DNA of 64,000 nucleotides from JAPUDQ01 sp964573015. GTDB taxonomy: Bacteria; Patescibacteriota; Saccharimonadia; Saccharimonadales; Saccharimonadaceae. A program made the translations under genes and the position numbers. The DNA is taken from the NCBI GenBank assembly GCA_964573015.1, contig CAZNHZ010000002.1, positions 62,001-126,000 on the forward strand, read 5' to 3'. Each line of letters opens with the position of its first letter. The stretch's first letter is position 1. This document shows, in pieces, positions 17,084 to 26,198 of this stretch. Below the pieces are notes generated by a model. That model was not told the origin of the DNA and made no database searches. It saw nothing but the letters and a program-made list of their open reading frames with translations.

Positions 17084-19219
17084 ATGGGTTTATCATGGGG
17101 TATTTTACGACCCAAAAGTAAAAAAAATGAATGGCTCTTCGCCTTTGTATTGTTTACAATAGTTAGCTTTTTATATATGGGTGGGGTTACGCCGTTCAAT
17201 TGCACAACGACATTTGTAGGTTTACCCGGTGACAGCAGTGGTGGTCTAGCATGGTTTCAGTGGGCCGACGGGAATGATCCCGTTTGGGATTATAGCCATG
17301 CCAGCAATTTTCCAGATGGAGAATCGTTACGACGGCCTCAGTTCATAACATCATATGCCCAGTTTGGTGTATATTGGCTCTTTTCCATACTTACCAACCA
17401 GATATGTGGATTGAACCTGATGGTTTTACTGGGCTATCTTACAGGGTCTCTTGTGATGTTCGGTTTTTTGCGATGGCTCAAAATGCCGTTCCATATCGCA
17501 CTGTTTGGCGCTTTCGCTGCGACATTCGTACCCTATACGGTAATTAAAGCTGGTGGACATATACCTTATATGTTTAACGCGATATTTACGGGTATTATCT
17601 GGGCATACTTTGCCTATATTCGTTCGAATCACTATAAACCACTACTTATAATGGCATGTATTGCAGTTTACAGTATGTACTTTGATGGTTACTACATTCT
17701 TATTACTGGAGCGCTACTGGCCGTTTTATTTTTACTGACGATATTGCAATTTTTCGTAGGTGTGTCGTTGACCGAAAAGAAGTTATGGATAAAACAAAAT
17801 TCATTTCGAAATTTCATGCGGGTGCATGCGAAAAATATCACTCTCGTATGCATCCTATGTCTATTATTAATAACACCACTAGCCTATATTTATAAAGAAC
17901 AAGGAACCGAGATACAAGGAACACTTAATAGTGTTCGAGCACCTATTCAAGTCGAAGCGCAGCTTTATGGCACAAGATTGGGTGATTTTCTCTATCCTAG
18001 TGCATACCATCCACTTGCCTCATTCGAGTATAAGGAATGGCGTTCAAAACATATTCATGGAGCAAATTTGGGTGAAAACACTCTTTATATCGGATATGTA
18101 ATCATCGCCCTAGCGGTTTATGCAGTAATTTTCGCTATCCGACATCGTAAGAGAAAAATTATTACACATGAGAGTCGATATGTTATTCTTGCGTGCATTG
18201 CTATTATCCTTGTCTTGGGGTCCCTAAGCCTGCCGCCAGTGGTTAATGTATTTGGTATCAATCTCTCATCTCCTTCGGAGATTCTGATAAGTATGACGGC
18301 AAAATGGCGTGTATTATCAAGGTTTTTTATTGTTATCCATCTTGCTTGGGTGGTGCTCGCGGTGTATGGGCTTCGTTTTCTCTTAGAAATGAGGAATCGA
18401 CGGCTCGGTATGGCTCTGACGATCCTAGCCTTTGTTGCACTATTCATTGAATTTGCACCTCCTTTCAAAGATGCATCCTGGAGTCTAGTTAATGACAGTC
18501 CGGAAGTCTATAACAAAGTACACAATGACATATCTGTTGACCTTGTTGCTGAGTATCCTGTGACGGATCATCCTTCAGAAACTCTGCCTTTTACCTTCAC
18601 TTTTCAACAGATTTCAAATAAACCTATTCTTAATGCCAATGATGCTCTTACTACGGGACATTTTCTACGTCAAAGCATTGCAGGAATTAATGATAAACAA
18701 ACCATACCCGTTCTTAGAGGTTTGGGAGTAGACGTAATTATCGTATATAAGGTACCTGTTGATAATCCTAGTCTTAGCGTCTATCAACCACCAGATCGAA
18801 AACTTGATTTGTTAATAGGAAGGCTGTATGCGTACAAAATAAATCCCGGTGAATCGGCTAACGAGGCGGCGGTATTTAGAGAAGGCTTTATACTTGATAT
18901 AAACAAAGATAATAACAGAAGCAGTATGCTATTGAGTAATAAGGGTGTATTCACGATTGATGCTGTCAGGAAAAAAAGCTCTGAACCAATAAATGATGAC
19001 TCAGTAAGTACGTTAGATTTTAAATTAGGTGCTTATACGCAAGGTGAGATCCATAGAGTCAGGATGTTCCAGAACGATCAGGCTATATTTGATAGCATGA
19101 TTGGTAGTGAGGCTAACTATAGCTTAGAAGTTAAAGATAATAGTCCAATCCAAGTCAGGATAGACGGGAGTAACGTGAACCCTGTTATACGCATATCCGA
19201 CGCAATCGTGAGGAGATAA
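17084..19219 (+). CDS. Large polytopic membrane protein, GT-C-like glycosyltransferase candidate
   Basis: A 711-aa protein: about 10-12 membrane segments in residues 15-465, then a soluble C-terminal region of about 240 residues predicted to lie outside. The long loop after the first membrane segment contains PGDSSGGLAWFQWADG, which has the acidic residues typical of a GT-C first loop. It probably takes sugar from a polyprenyl-phosphate donor, which the DPM1/GtrB-like gene next door could supply. No exact family was recognised. An AGGAG ribosome-binding site precedes the ATG. Confidence 0.6.
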   Translation: MGLSWGILRPKSKKNEWLFAFVLFTIVSFLYMGGVTPFNCTTTFVGLPGDSSGGLAWFQWADGNDPVWDYSHASNFPDGESLRRPQFITSYAQFGVYWLFSILTNQICGLNLMVLLGYLTGSLVMFGFLRWLKMPFHIALFGAFAATFVPYTVIKAGGHIPYMFNAIFTGIIWAYFAYIRSNHYKPLLIMACIAVYSMYFDGYYILITGALLAVLFLLTILQFFVGVSLTEKKLWIKQNSFRNFMRVHAKNITLVCILCLLLITPLAYIYKEQGTEIQGTLNSVRAPIQVEAQLYGTRLGDFLYPSAYHPLASFEYKEWRSKHIHGANLGENTLYIGYVIIALAVYAVIFAIRHRKRKIITHESRYVILACIAIILVLGSLSLPPVVNVFGINLSSPSEILISMTAKWRVLSRFFIVIHLAWVVLAVYGLRFLLEMRNRRLGMALTILAFVALFIEFAPPFKDASWSLVNDSPEVYNKVHNDISVDLVAEYPVTDHPSETLPFTFTFQQISNKPILNANDALTTGHFLRQSIAGINDKQTIPVLRGLGVDVIIVYKVPVDNPSLSVYQPPDRKLDLLIGRLYAYKINPGESANEAAVFREGFILDINKDNNRSSMLLSNKGVFTIDAVRKKSSEPINDDSVSTLDFKLGAYTQGEIHRVRMFQNDQAIFDSMIGSEANYSLEVKDNSPIQVRIDGSNVNPVIRISDAIVRR

Positions 19220-19230
19220 TAATTCATAAT

Positions 19231-20550
19231 ATGGTTAGGTCTACACAATCAAAGGAAAACATATGGCTAGACGTAACCGATTTATTAGTTTGGAGAGGTA
19301 ATTTTACTGGAATCCAACGAGTTATTTATGAATATGCCCTCCGTTTCAGCCGAGAGGGCGCGCATTTATTCGCATATGATAATGTAGATAACAGGTTATT
19401 CGAACTGACTCTTGATGATTTAAATTTTGATATAGAATTTAAGAGAGGTGGCGTTGTTAGGCCTCTTCGGCTTCGCAGAAAGATTCGGCATATAATAGGT
19501 AAACCGTACTATAAACTCTCCGATGAAAAAAGGGCATTTCTCGCTCCTTACGTACATGCAGCTAACCATACGGTCAGATCGACCCTGCATGCACTAAAAA
19601 GACATGATAACGAAGAAAAAGACCACTCGCCTTATGAAGACTTCGCTCCTGCTTCGTTCCAGCAATATGACACGGCGGTGTTGATAGGAGCAAGCTGGAA
19701 TGAACCTGGTGCACTCAGGCTACTTTCCGAGCAAAAGCAATATAGTAATATTAGAATCGTCCAGCACATCAATGATTTATTACCAATTTATCAACCGCAA
19801 CTGTTTGCTGAAGAGCTTATCCTTTCCTTTAGTAAATACATGGAGTTGACGGTACTGCACGTAGATATCTTTACGGTTATTTCTGATGCGACGAGACGAG
19901 ATCTAGTTGCCTATTTCAAACAAAACACTATTAAGAAACCACGAGTAGAGGTTGTTAGGCTTGGTGATAATCCAGCTGGAAACGAAACTGCAAAGAAGCC
20001 CAAAGAATTAGTCGCGGATAAATATATTTTAGCAGTAGGGACATTTGAGGTAAGGAAAAACTATATCCTACTATATCAGGCTGCAAAATTGGCTCAAATA
20101 GAAAAAAAAGAAATCCCTCAAATAGTCATCGCTGGTCGGCAGGGATGGTTGAGTAGTGATTTACAACACCTTATAAAACATGACCCGTATACGCATGAAA
20201 GTATTCTCTGGTTGGAGAACATGACAGATGGCGAAATAAAGTGGCTTTATGAACATTGTTTGTTTACAGTGTTTCCGTCTATTGCGGAAGGCTGGGGGTT
20301 GCCGATCGCGGAATCATTACAACATGGAAAGTTTTGTTTGACATCCGGGACATCTTCGATGCTAGAAATCGGCAAGGGGCTTGTCGATTATTTTCTGCCA
20401 TACGATGCACGAGAGCTTGTGGAAAAGATTCACTACTACATGGCAGAGGAGCGTTACAGGTTTATGAATGAGAAAGCCAAGTCGGATTACAAAGTATTTA
20501 CTTGGAATGAATCTTACGAGCAGTATTTAAATGCTCTGCAATCTAAGTAA
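19231..20550 (+). CDS. Glycosyltransferase family 4
   Basis: A 439-aa GT-B enzyme. The N-terminus (IWLDVTDLLVWRGNFTGIQRVIYEY) is typical of surface-glycan mannosyltransferases of this group. The donor domain has ILAVGTFEVRKNYILLYQAA, VIAGRQGWLSSDLQHLI, and EGWGLPIAESLQHGKF with both EX7E glutamates. A long insert at residues 60-140 is not conserved sequence I recognise. It follows the membrane gene by 11 bp and likely shares its transcript. The convergent neighbour's stop is 5 bp away. Confidence 0.88.
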   Translation: MVRSTQSKENIWLDVTDLLVWRGNFTGIQRVIYEYALRFSREGAHLFAYDNVDNRLFELTLDDLNFDIEFKRGGVVRPLRLRRKIRHIIGKPYYKLSDEKRAFLAPYVHAANHTVRSTLHALKRHDNEEKDHSPYEDFAPASFQQYDTAVLIGASWNEPGALRLLSEQKQYSNIRIVQHINDLLPIYQPQLFAEELILSFSKYMELTVLHVDIFTVISDATRRDLVAYFKQNTIKKPRVEVVRLGDNPAGNETAKKPKELVADKYILAVGTFEVRKNYILLYQAAKLAQIEKKEIPQIVIAGRQGWLSSDLQHLIKHDPYTHESILWLENMTDGEIKWLYEHCLFTVFPSIAEGWGLPIAESLQHGKFCLTSGTSSMLEIGKGLVDYFLPYDARELVEKIHYYMAEERYRFMNEKAKSDYKVFTWNESYEQYLNALQSK

Positions 20551-20555
20551 GTTAC

Positions 20556-22607
20556 TTAGCGAACATTGATGGCGAAATTCAGGCCAAGATTATCCATCCA
20601 TGATATGCCTTCAGCAACTGGGTTGAAGTACTCTAAGCTCTTGCCGGGAGTATTAGGGGCTTTGAGCCAGAATTCAAACGTTCCAATTTGACCGGGTGCT
20701 ACTTGGCTTTCAATAAGCCTAGTTGGACGACTACAACCATACCACTCAGTTGAGCAGAAACGACTGGATCTGTCGTAAGGATTTGATGTCCCTAAGCTAA
20801 CAGGGTAATCCCCACTATTGCTCCACACTGTGTTTCCATCATTCTTGATCCTCATTCCTACTAGGATCTTTTGATCAGGCATCATATTATCGAGTCCGAC
20901 AGGATTGGTCTTGGCGGCATCCGAGAATGCGTATTGTGAAACAATCGACCATTTATACTCGGGCTTAATGACTGATATAGCATAATTTAAGCCGATATCT
21001 TGCAGCCAAAGTTTATTCTCTATTAACGGGCTAAAGTACTCCCTGGACAATCCTGGTCTATTTGCAGGTGCTTTTACCCAGAATTCGAAAGTAGCATACT
21101 GACCAGGTAACACTGCAGCTTCCTGCATACTAGCCGGGCGGGATGGTCCTAGCCATCCTGTATCCATGAAGGCGCTATGACGTTCAAATGGATGGGTTAT
21201 GCCCAGTCTAAGAGGGTGATTGCCGCTGTTTTTCCACGTTACGTTACCAGTATTTTGTATTCGTAATCCTAAATAACGCCGGTCGCCAGGCTGGAGGTTA
21301 TCCAATCCCGTGAGAACTTCCTTAGTATTATCGGTATAGGCATATTGGGAGACGAGCCGCCACGAATAATTAGCAGGTTGGACGGTAATGCCAAAGTAAA
21401 GCCCTATATCCGGCATCCAGGTTTTACCTTCGGCAAGAGGTGCGAAGTACTCAGTGAAATTAGTTAAGTTACCCTCAGGCGCTTTTATCCAAAATTCGAA
21501 AGTCCCGATTTGTCCAGGCGCGACAGACGCCTCCTGTAAAGTAGCTGCCCTGCTAAACCCTAACCAAGTCGCGTCGTAGAATGCACTTGACCTATCATAT
21601 GAGCGAGATGTACCAAGTCGAACTGGATTTTGCCCACTATTACTCCACGTCGCGGTACCGGTATTACGTATTTTTACACCTAAATAGATGCGTTGATTGG
21701 GTGACAAGTCATTTAATCCCACAGGCATGGTTTTCGATGAATCAGTAAAAGCGTATTGCGTCACAACATCCCATGAATATGATGCGGTTAACGGAGATCC
21801 AAACCATATCTCAAAGAAATAAACGAAGTTATAGCTGCCGCTATAGTAGCGCCCGACAGTACCGAATGGCTCGCGTCCGTACAAGCCTTGTGGATTGTTG
21901 TATGCATGAGGAGTGTAGCAATACATTGATGAGGTAGCCGCATTCGCCAGGTAATATGTACGGTACGCAACACCGTCTTGATCAATAAATGTTACGTTTT
22001 GATTTGGATAGAGACTTGGTGTGTAGAATTTTCGGTCTCGTCCGTCACAGACCCAACCTGATGATGGCTTCCACCAGTTATAGTTTCCGCTGGCCCTCTC
22101 ATAATTATAGCGGAGAGTCCAAGTACCCATGTCAACCTGTTCGAAAAATCCAGCCGTCGTACATGTGCCCGTCGTCGGACAACCGTACCCCATGGCGTAA
22201 TTAAGATCGATACTATCTGGATATGGGTTGGTAATTAGGCTTTGCTCTTTTTGCAGAGTTGCGAGTATTACCTGAGGATTAATTCCGTATATTTGAGCAG
22301 CATAATAGATGATTGCTGAGGCTCGGACCACTTGCCCGCAAGGTGCGCCGATGGCCCTGTACCATTGCTCGGTTTGATAATCATAGGCGCAGTTGAACAG
22401 AAAAGTCTTTGAAGTGAGACCGCTGTTCTTTGAAGCGAGAAAGCTTTGGATATTATTTTCCGACATAGAGGCGGCATTGAGAAATATTGTGTTATCGACT
22501 ATTCTCGCGCCATTATAGACGGCACTACTCGGTGTTTGTGCGAAGACGGTGATACCTAGACTCAAGGAGAGTGCGAGGATGGATTTATAGATAAAGCGAC
22601 TTTTCAT
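20556..22607 (-). CDS. Secreted muramidase-like protein with three NBR1-type Ig modules
   Basis: 683 aa. A signal peptide covers about residues 1-29. Residues 35-272 match a lysozyme/transglycosylase-like domain common in secreted actinobacterial proteins (INPQVILATLQKEQSLIT, YAMGYGCP, GFFEQV, YTPHAYN, FFEIWFG); E121 in LQKEQ is the likely catalytic acid. Three tandem modules of about 137 aa follow, starting near 277, 414 and 551, each with SQYAF/Y, a middle NTGxxxWxNSGxxPxRLG pattern and a FEFWxKAP ending. These resemble the NBR1-type Ig-like domain. A cell-wall remodelling enzyme with wall- or glycan-binding modules is the best reading. The 5-bp gap to the next gene suggests a shared operon. 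Confidence 0.8.
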   Translation of the reverse strand: MKSRFIYKSILALSLSLGITVFAQTPSSAVYNGARIVDNTIFLNAASMSENNIQSFLASKNSGLTSKTFLFNCAYDYQTEQWYRAIGAPCGQVVRASAIIYYAAQIYGINPQVILATLQKEQSLITNPYPDSIDLNYAMGYGCPTTGTCTTAGFFEQVDMGTWTLRYNYERASGNYNWWKPSSGWVCDGRDRKFYTPSLYPNQNVTFIDQDGVAYRTYYLANAATSSMYCYTPHAYNNPQGLYGREPFGTVGRYYSGSYNFVYFFEIWFGSPLTASYSWDVVTQYAFTDSSKTMPVGLNDLSPNQRIYLGVKIRNTGTATWSNSGQNPVRLGTSRSYDRSSAFYDATWLGFSRAATLQEASVAPGQIGTFEFWIKAPEGNLTNFTEYFAPLAEGKTWMPDIGLYFGITVQPANYSWRLVSQYAYTDNTKEVLTGLDNLQPGDRRYLGLRIQNTGNVTWKNSGNHPLRLGITHPFERHSAFMDTGWLGPSRPASMQEAAVLPGQYATFEFWVKAPANRPGLSREYFSPLIENKLWLQDIGLNYAISVIKPEYKWSIVSQYAFSDAAKTNPVGLDNMMPDQKILVGMRIKNDGNTVWSNSGDYPVSLGTSNPYDRSSRFCSTEWYGCSRPTRLIESQVAPGQIGTFEFWLKAPNTPGKSLEYFNPVAEGISWMDNLGLNFAINVR

Positions 22608-22612
22608 ATGCG

Positions 22613-23188
22613 TTACCTAAATCGTATAGGTATCCTTACATGATTTGACTCAACCCCGTCTGGAGTCATCGTAAACAGGTCGATTCTTCCGGTCGATGCG
22701 GTAGTAGAAAAGTTAAATGTGCCAGCGAACTTGCCATCGACTACGTTTATCGAACCGCTGGCTATGACACCCGAGACATTATCGGCGAGTCGAAAGGACA
22801 CGGTACTTGCTGTCGATTTTCCACTGAGTTGTTGGCCATTCTGGACTAGGCTGTCTTTTAAGGGAGAGAAGACACTGATCACACCGCTTTCTGAGGTTAG
22901 CCATTGGCTTTCTGGCGGAACAGAAGATACAGCACCGTTATTATCGCTCATGGTACCTTCATTAGTCGTTGTCTGAATAGGCTGTCTGTCATTGCCACCT
23001 GTAAAGTTACTTTGAGCCGAAGGTGCCTGGCTGGTCGTTTGGTCTGTAGAGTTGCTCAAAGGCGATTTAATGAAGTCGGTTATATGCAATTTTTCTAAAA
23101 CAAACAGAGCCAGCGCCCCAATGAAAGCAATCAATATGATTGATAGAATGATATTTTTTTTCGTATTTTTTCTTTTTAACATATTCAT
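22613..23188 (-). CDS. Membrane-anchored protein with Gmad2-type Ig-like domain
   Basis: 191 aa. The start at 23188 has an AAAGGA ribosome-binding site; a longer frame to 23275 lacks one. A basic N-terminus (NMLKRKNTKKN) is followed by a membrane segment (IILSIILIAFIGALALFVL), a low-complexity S/T/Q/N linker, and an Ig-like C-terminal domain (about 95-191) with VFSPLKDSLVQNGQQLSGKS and the closing VRIPIRFR, as in Gmad2/BSPPS-type domains. It is probably the membrane partner of the muramidase-like protein encoded 5 bp downstream. Function unproven. Confidence 0.7.
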   Translation of the reverse strand: MNMLKRKNTKKNIILSIILIAFIGALALFVLEKLHITDFIKSPLSNSTDQTTSQAPSAQSNFTGGNDRQPIQTTTNEGTMSDNNGAVSSVPPESQWLTSESGVISVFSPLKDSLVQNGQQLSGKSTASTVSFRLADNVSGVIASGSINVVDGKFAGTFNFSTTASTGRIDLFTMTPDGVESNHVRIPIRFR

Positions 23189-23550
23189 GTCATCCTTTGT
23201 ATATTCTAGCACAAAAGCAGTTAATAGCAACACGCTTATGTGTCTGTGTCTATACGGATTAAAAATACAACTCAATGATAAGCAGAGCGAAAAGAATCAT
23301 AAGAGACTGCTTCGGCTTATCTCCCAACACAAAGCAGATTGAAACCTGATTCATAAAAAGGAACGGCCTGTTCGTACGGTCTTTAAGTGTTTTTTATCTG
23401 GTTCAATGAGATTTACAGTTTAACCTGATTGTGCAAAAAGAACAGCGCTAGTCAATCCGAGATAGCTCACACCAAGCACATCAATAGTAGGGTGGTTGCA
23501 TAAATTATAGATTATTCGTGAAATGTGTGGCTCCACTATATAATAGGTTC
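23189..23550. other. Non-coding gap before manC
   Basis: About 360 bp with no convincing gene. It would contain the promoters of the Gmad2 protein (minus) and manC (plus). AACCTGATT recurs at 23343 and near 23421, which may be chance. Apart from the -10 at 23539-23544, nothing is clear. Confidence 0.4.
23539..23544 (+). promoter_or_regulatory. -10 element of manC, implying a leaderless message
   Basis: TATAAT at 23539-23544 lies just six bases before the manC ATG at 23551. A start site about seven bases after the -10 would place the RNA 5' end at or near the ATG, so the mRNA may be leaderless. No Shine-Dalgarno sequence is present in the gap. Confidence 0.4.
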
Positions 23551-24597
23551 ATGATCACAGTTATAATTGCAGGTGGATCCGGCACCCGACTATGGCCGCT
23601 ATCTACTTCTCACAACCCAAAACAACTACTGAAACTGACCAATGATTATTCGATGGTTCAGAATACATACAATAGAGCCACGACTTTTTCCAGAGAGATA
23701 TTTGTTGTACCTGATATATCTCACTCTGACTTATTGCGAGAGCAGCTGCCAGTACTCGATGACCAGCATTGCGTCGTGGAGCCAGGGCGTCGGGGTACGG
23801 CTAACTGTATCGTGGCTGCGCTTGCCCATATTGAAAAATCCGGCATCGACCCCGATGAAGCAATAGCCTTCATATCAGCAGATCACAATGTCAGGGATGC
23901 GAGCGGGTTCGCACGTTCATTTCAAGCAGCTGCTGAGGCGTCAAACAAAGTAAAAAAGTTAGCATTAATTGGTATCGAGCCTACATATCCAGCTACTGGG
24001 TTTGGGTATATTGAGCGAAATGGTGAAATTGATGGCCTGCCAAATACGTATACTGTTAAAAGTTTTAAAGAAAAGCCGGATTTTGAAACAGCTCGCACAT
24101 ATATGCAATCCGGTAACTATTTATGGAATTGCGGATACTTTGTTGGATCACTAAGAACGTTTACGAATGAGATGAAAGAAAACTCCCCTGGGCTTTATGC
24201 CAACTATCAGGCCCTAGTTAAACTAGATGGCTCTGGCGATGAGGCATATGCAGAGACGTACTTAGGATTTGAAAACGATACTATCGATTATGCACTTATC
24301 GAAAAAACAAAGGATCTTATCGTAGTACCTGCATCATTTGATTGGATGGATGTTGGTAATTTCAAAGATCTACATGATGCTAACCAAAGAGATGAGCAGG
24401 ACAATCATTTCCAGGGTGACAATATTCATAATATAGAAGTTCAAAATGCATACATTCGCAACGAAGAACCACATAAGCCAATAGCAGTCATCGGTCTCGA
24501 CAATGTCGTCGTTGTCAATACTCCCGACGGCGTCTTGGTTGCGCGCAAAGACCTCAGTCCCAAGGTTGGCGATATCGCCAAAAAAATACAGCCTTAG
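23551..24597 (+). CDS. manC: Mannose-1-phosphate guanylyltransferase
   Basis: The enzyme makes GDP-mannose from GTP and mannose-1-phosphate, the donor for mannosylation and the substrate for gmd. The start MITVIIAGGSGTRLWPLS at 23551 holds the pyrophosphorylase signature GGSGTRLWPLS at residues 8-18. Other conserved segments are EPxxRGTANCIVAALAHIE, ISADHNV, and FKEKPDFETA. At 348 aa it is the single-domain type without the mannose-6-phosphate isomerase part. The frame extends upstream to 23518, but the family begins at the chosen Met. The stop overlaps galE's stop by 4 bp. No phosphomannomutase gene is in the window. Confidence 0.95.
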   Translation: MITVIIAGGSGTRLWPLSTSHNPKQLLKLTNDYSMVQNTYNRATTFSREIFVVPDISHSDLLREQLPVLDDQHCVVEPGRRGTANCIVAALAHIEKSGIDPDEAIAFISADHNVRDASGFARSFQAAAEASNKVKKLALIGIEPTYPATGFGYIERNGEIDGLPNTYTVKSFKEKPDFETARTYMQSGNYLWNCGYFVGSLRTFTNEMKENSPGLYANYQALVKLDGSGDEAYAETYLGFENDTIDYALIEKTKDLIVVPASFDWMDVGNFKDLHDANQRDEQDNHFQGDNIHNIEVQNAYIRNEEPHKPIAVIGLDNVVVVNTPDGVLVARKDLSPKVGDIAKKIQP

Positions 24598-25607
24598 GTG
24601 CGGTAACCGTTAGGGTTTTTAGATTGCCAGCGCCAAGAATCTTCGCAAGCGTCGTCGATAGTTTTTGTGGTTTTCCAGCCTAATTCTTTTTCTGCTTTGG
24701 TGGCATCGGCATAGCATGAAGCGATATCACCTGGTCGACGATCAGTTATTTCGTATGGTATCGTTTTGCCCGCAGCTTTACTAAAGGCGTTGATGAGCTC
24801 AAGCACAGACGTACCTTTGCCGGTAGCAAGATTGTATATTTGAGTACCAGGTTTGGAGTGCTCTAGGGCGGCGATATGGCCTCGCGCCAGATCAACTACA
24901 TGGATATAATCACGGACACCAGTACCGTCAGGAGTGTCGTAATCGTTGCCAAATACACTTACTTTTTGACGCTTCCCAACAGCTGTTTGAGCAACATAGG
25001 GCAAGAGGTTGTTCGGGATATCCGCTGGATCTTCGCCAATTAGTCCGCCGACATGAGCACCTACTGGATTAAAGTAGCGCAAAATAGTAATTTCAAGTGA
25101 CGTGTCGGCCGTGGCGATGTCTTGAAGGATAATTTCGTTCATGTATTTTGTCCAGCCGTAGGGATTAGTTATGCCAACTCCTACTCGACTGTCTTCGGTG
25201 AGCGGCAGAGATTCTGGATTACCATAGACAGTGGCGGACGAGCTAAATACTAGCTTTTTGACGTTATGACGTTTCATAAGTTCGATGAGTGTGAGTGTGG
25301 AATTAATATTGTTTCGATAATATTCGAGTGGTTTTTGGATTGATTCACCTACTGCTTTGAGCCCGGCAAAATGTATGACACCGTCAAATGCATGTTTTGC
25401 AAAAACTTCATCTAGTTTTGTTTTATCACAGGCATCTATTTCATAGAACGGAACTTGTTTGCCGGTAATTTTCTCGATTCTTTTTACTGATTCTGGAGAG
25501 CTATTTATTAGATTATCGGCAATGACGATGGTGTGTCCTTCGTCAAGTAATTCAAATGCTGTATGAGACCCAATATATCCTGCGCCACCTGTAAGAAGAA
25601 TATTCAT
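24594..25607 (-). CDS. galE: UDP-glucose 4-epimerase
   Basis: GalE interconverts UDP-glucose and UDP-galactose (some also the N-acetyl forms). The 337-aa enzyme has the NAD-binding GGAGYIGSH motif at residues 7-15, a VIHFAGLKAVGESIQKPLEYYRNN region, SSSATVYG, and the catalytic YGWTK. LRYFNPVGAH and the PDGTGVRDYIHVVDLARGH segment are diagnostic of GalE. It is convergent with manC and divergent from the damaged cytidylyltransferase gene. Confidence 0.95.
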   Translation of the reverse strand: MNILLTGGAGYIGSHTAFELLDEGHTIVIADNLINSSPESVKRIEKITGKQVPFYEIDACDKTKLDEVFAKHAFDGVIHFAGLKAVGESIQKPLEYYRNNINSTLTLIELMKRHNVKKLVFSSSATVYGNPESLPLTEDSRVGVGITNPYGWTKYMNEIILQDIATADTSLEITILRYFNPVGAHVGGLIGEDPADIPNNLLPYVAQTAVGKRQKVSVFGNDYDTPDGTGVRDYIHVVDLARGHIAALEHSKPGTQIYNLATGKGTSVLELINAFSKAAGKTIPYEITDRRPGDIASCYADATKAEKELGWKTTKTIDDACEDSWRWQSKNPNGYRT

Positions 25608-25652
25608 ATCTCTAGTGTAATATAACCTAGTAGCTAACTGTCGGAAGGAAAT

Positions 25653-26097
25653 ATGAAGATAGTAATTGTCAGTAGTTTTTTCAATCCTCTACACGGGGGG
25701 CATCTTGATCTCGTAGAAGAAGCTGCAAAATTGGGCGAGTATTTAATTGTTATCGCTAACAATGATGCTCAGCAGATTTAAAAAAGGAAAAATTATTCTT
25801 GATGAGAAAAATCGTGTCAGATTAATGAGTGCTCTAAGAGATGTCGATGAGGTAGTTCTTGGAATTGATCCTGCGGGAAATCATTGGCCAAGCACGAAAA
25901 CGATTGAGCTAGTAGCTGATAAGTACCCAAATGATGAGCTGATATTTGCAAATGGTGGTGATCGACCAGATCCAGATGCATTGCCAGGCCCAGAGGCGGA
26001 GATGTGTCGACAAAAGGGTATAAAGATGGTTTTTGGTAGAGGAGGAGACGTAAAGACCGATTTATCAACGCGCATCAACCGAGCAGTTGGTCACTAA
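25653..26097 (+). pseudogene. Frameshifted adenylyl/cytidylyltransferase family gene
   Basis: An ATG at 25653 behind GGAAGGA opens a frame with the nucleotidyltransferase start MKIVIVSSFFNPLHGGHLDL (HxGH motif at residues 14-17) and ending VIANNDAQQI followed by TAA at 25779. The family's next piece, KKGKIILDEKNRVRLM, continues in another frame (+1) up to 26097 and ends in a GGDV...STRIN-like C-terminus. Together the two parts make one protein of about 148 aa, like TagD/RfaE-type enzymes that make CDP-glycerol or ADP-heptose. A one-base net insertion in or near TTTAAAAAA explains the break. It could be real decay or an assembly indel. Confidence 0.75.
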
Positions 26098-26198
26098 ACA
26101 AATTAGTTGTAATTATAACATTTTACTAAAATATAAAATTTTTTATTATTCCCGAGTATAATTAGCTTGAACGTTATCAAGAAACGAGAAAGGCTATT

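Noticed and set aside
25765..25790. Programmed +1 frameshift in the cytidylyltransferase gene
   Set aside because: The site ATT TAA A is not a known recoding signal and there is no upstream Shine-Dalgarno-like stimulator, so mutation or assembly error is more likely.
26098..26198. glmS ribozyme/riboswitch upstream of glmS
   Set aside because: The 101-bp gap is AT-rich and too short for the roughly 150-nt ribozyme; only a -10 and ribosome-binding site are visible.
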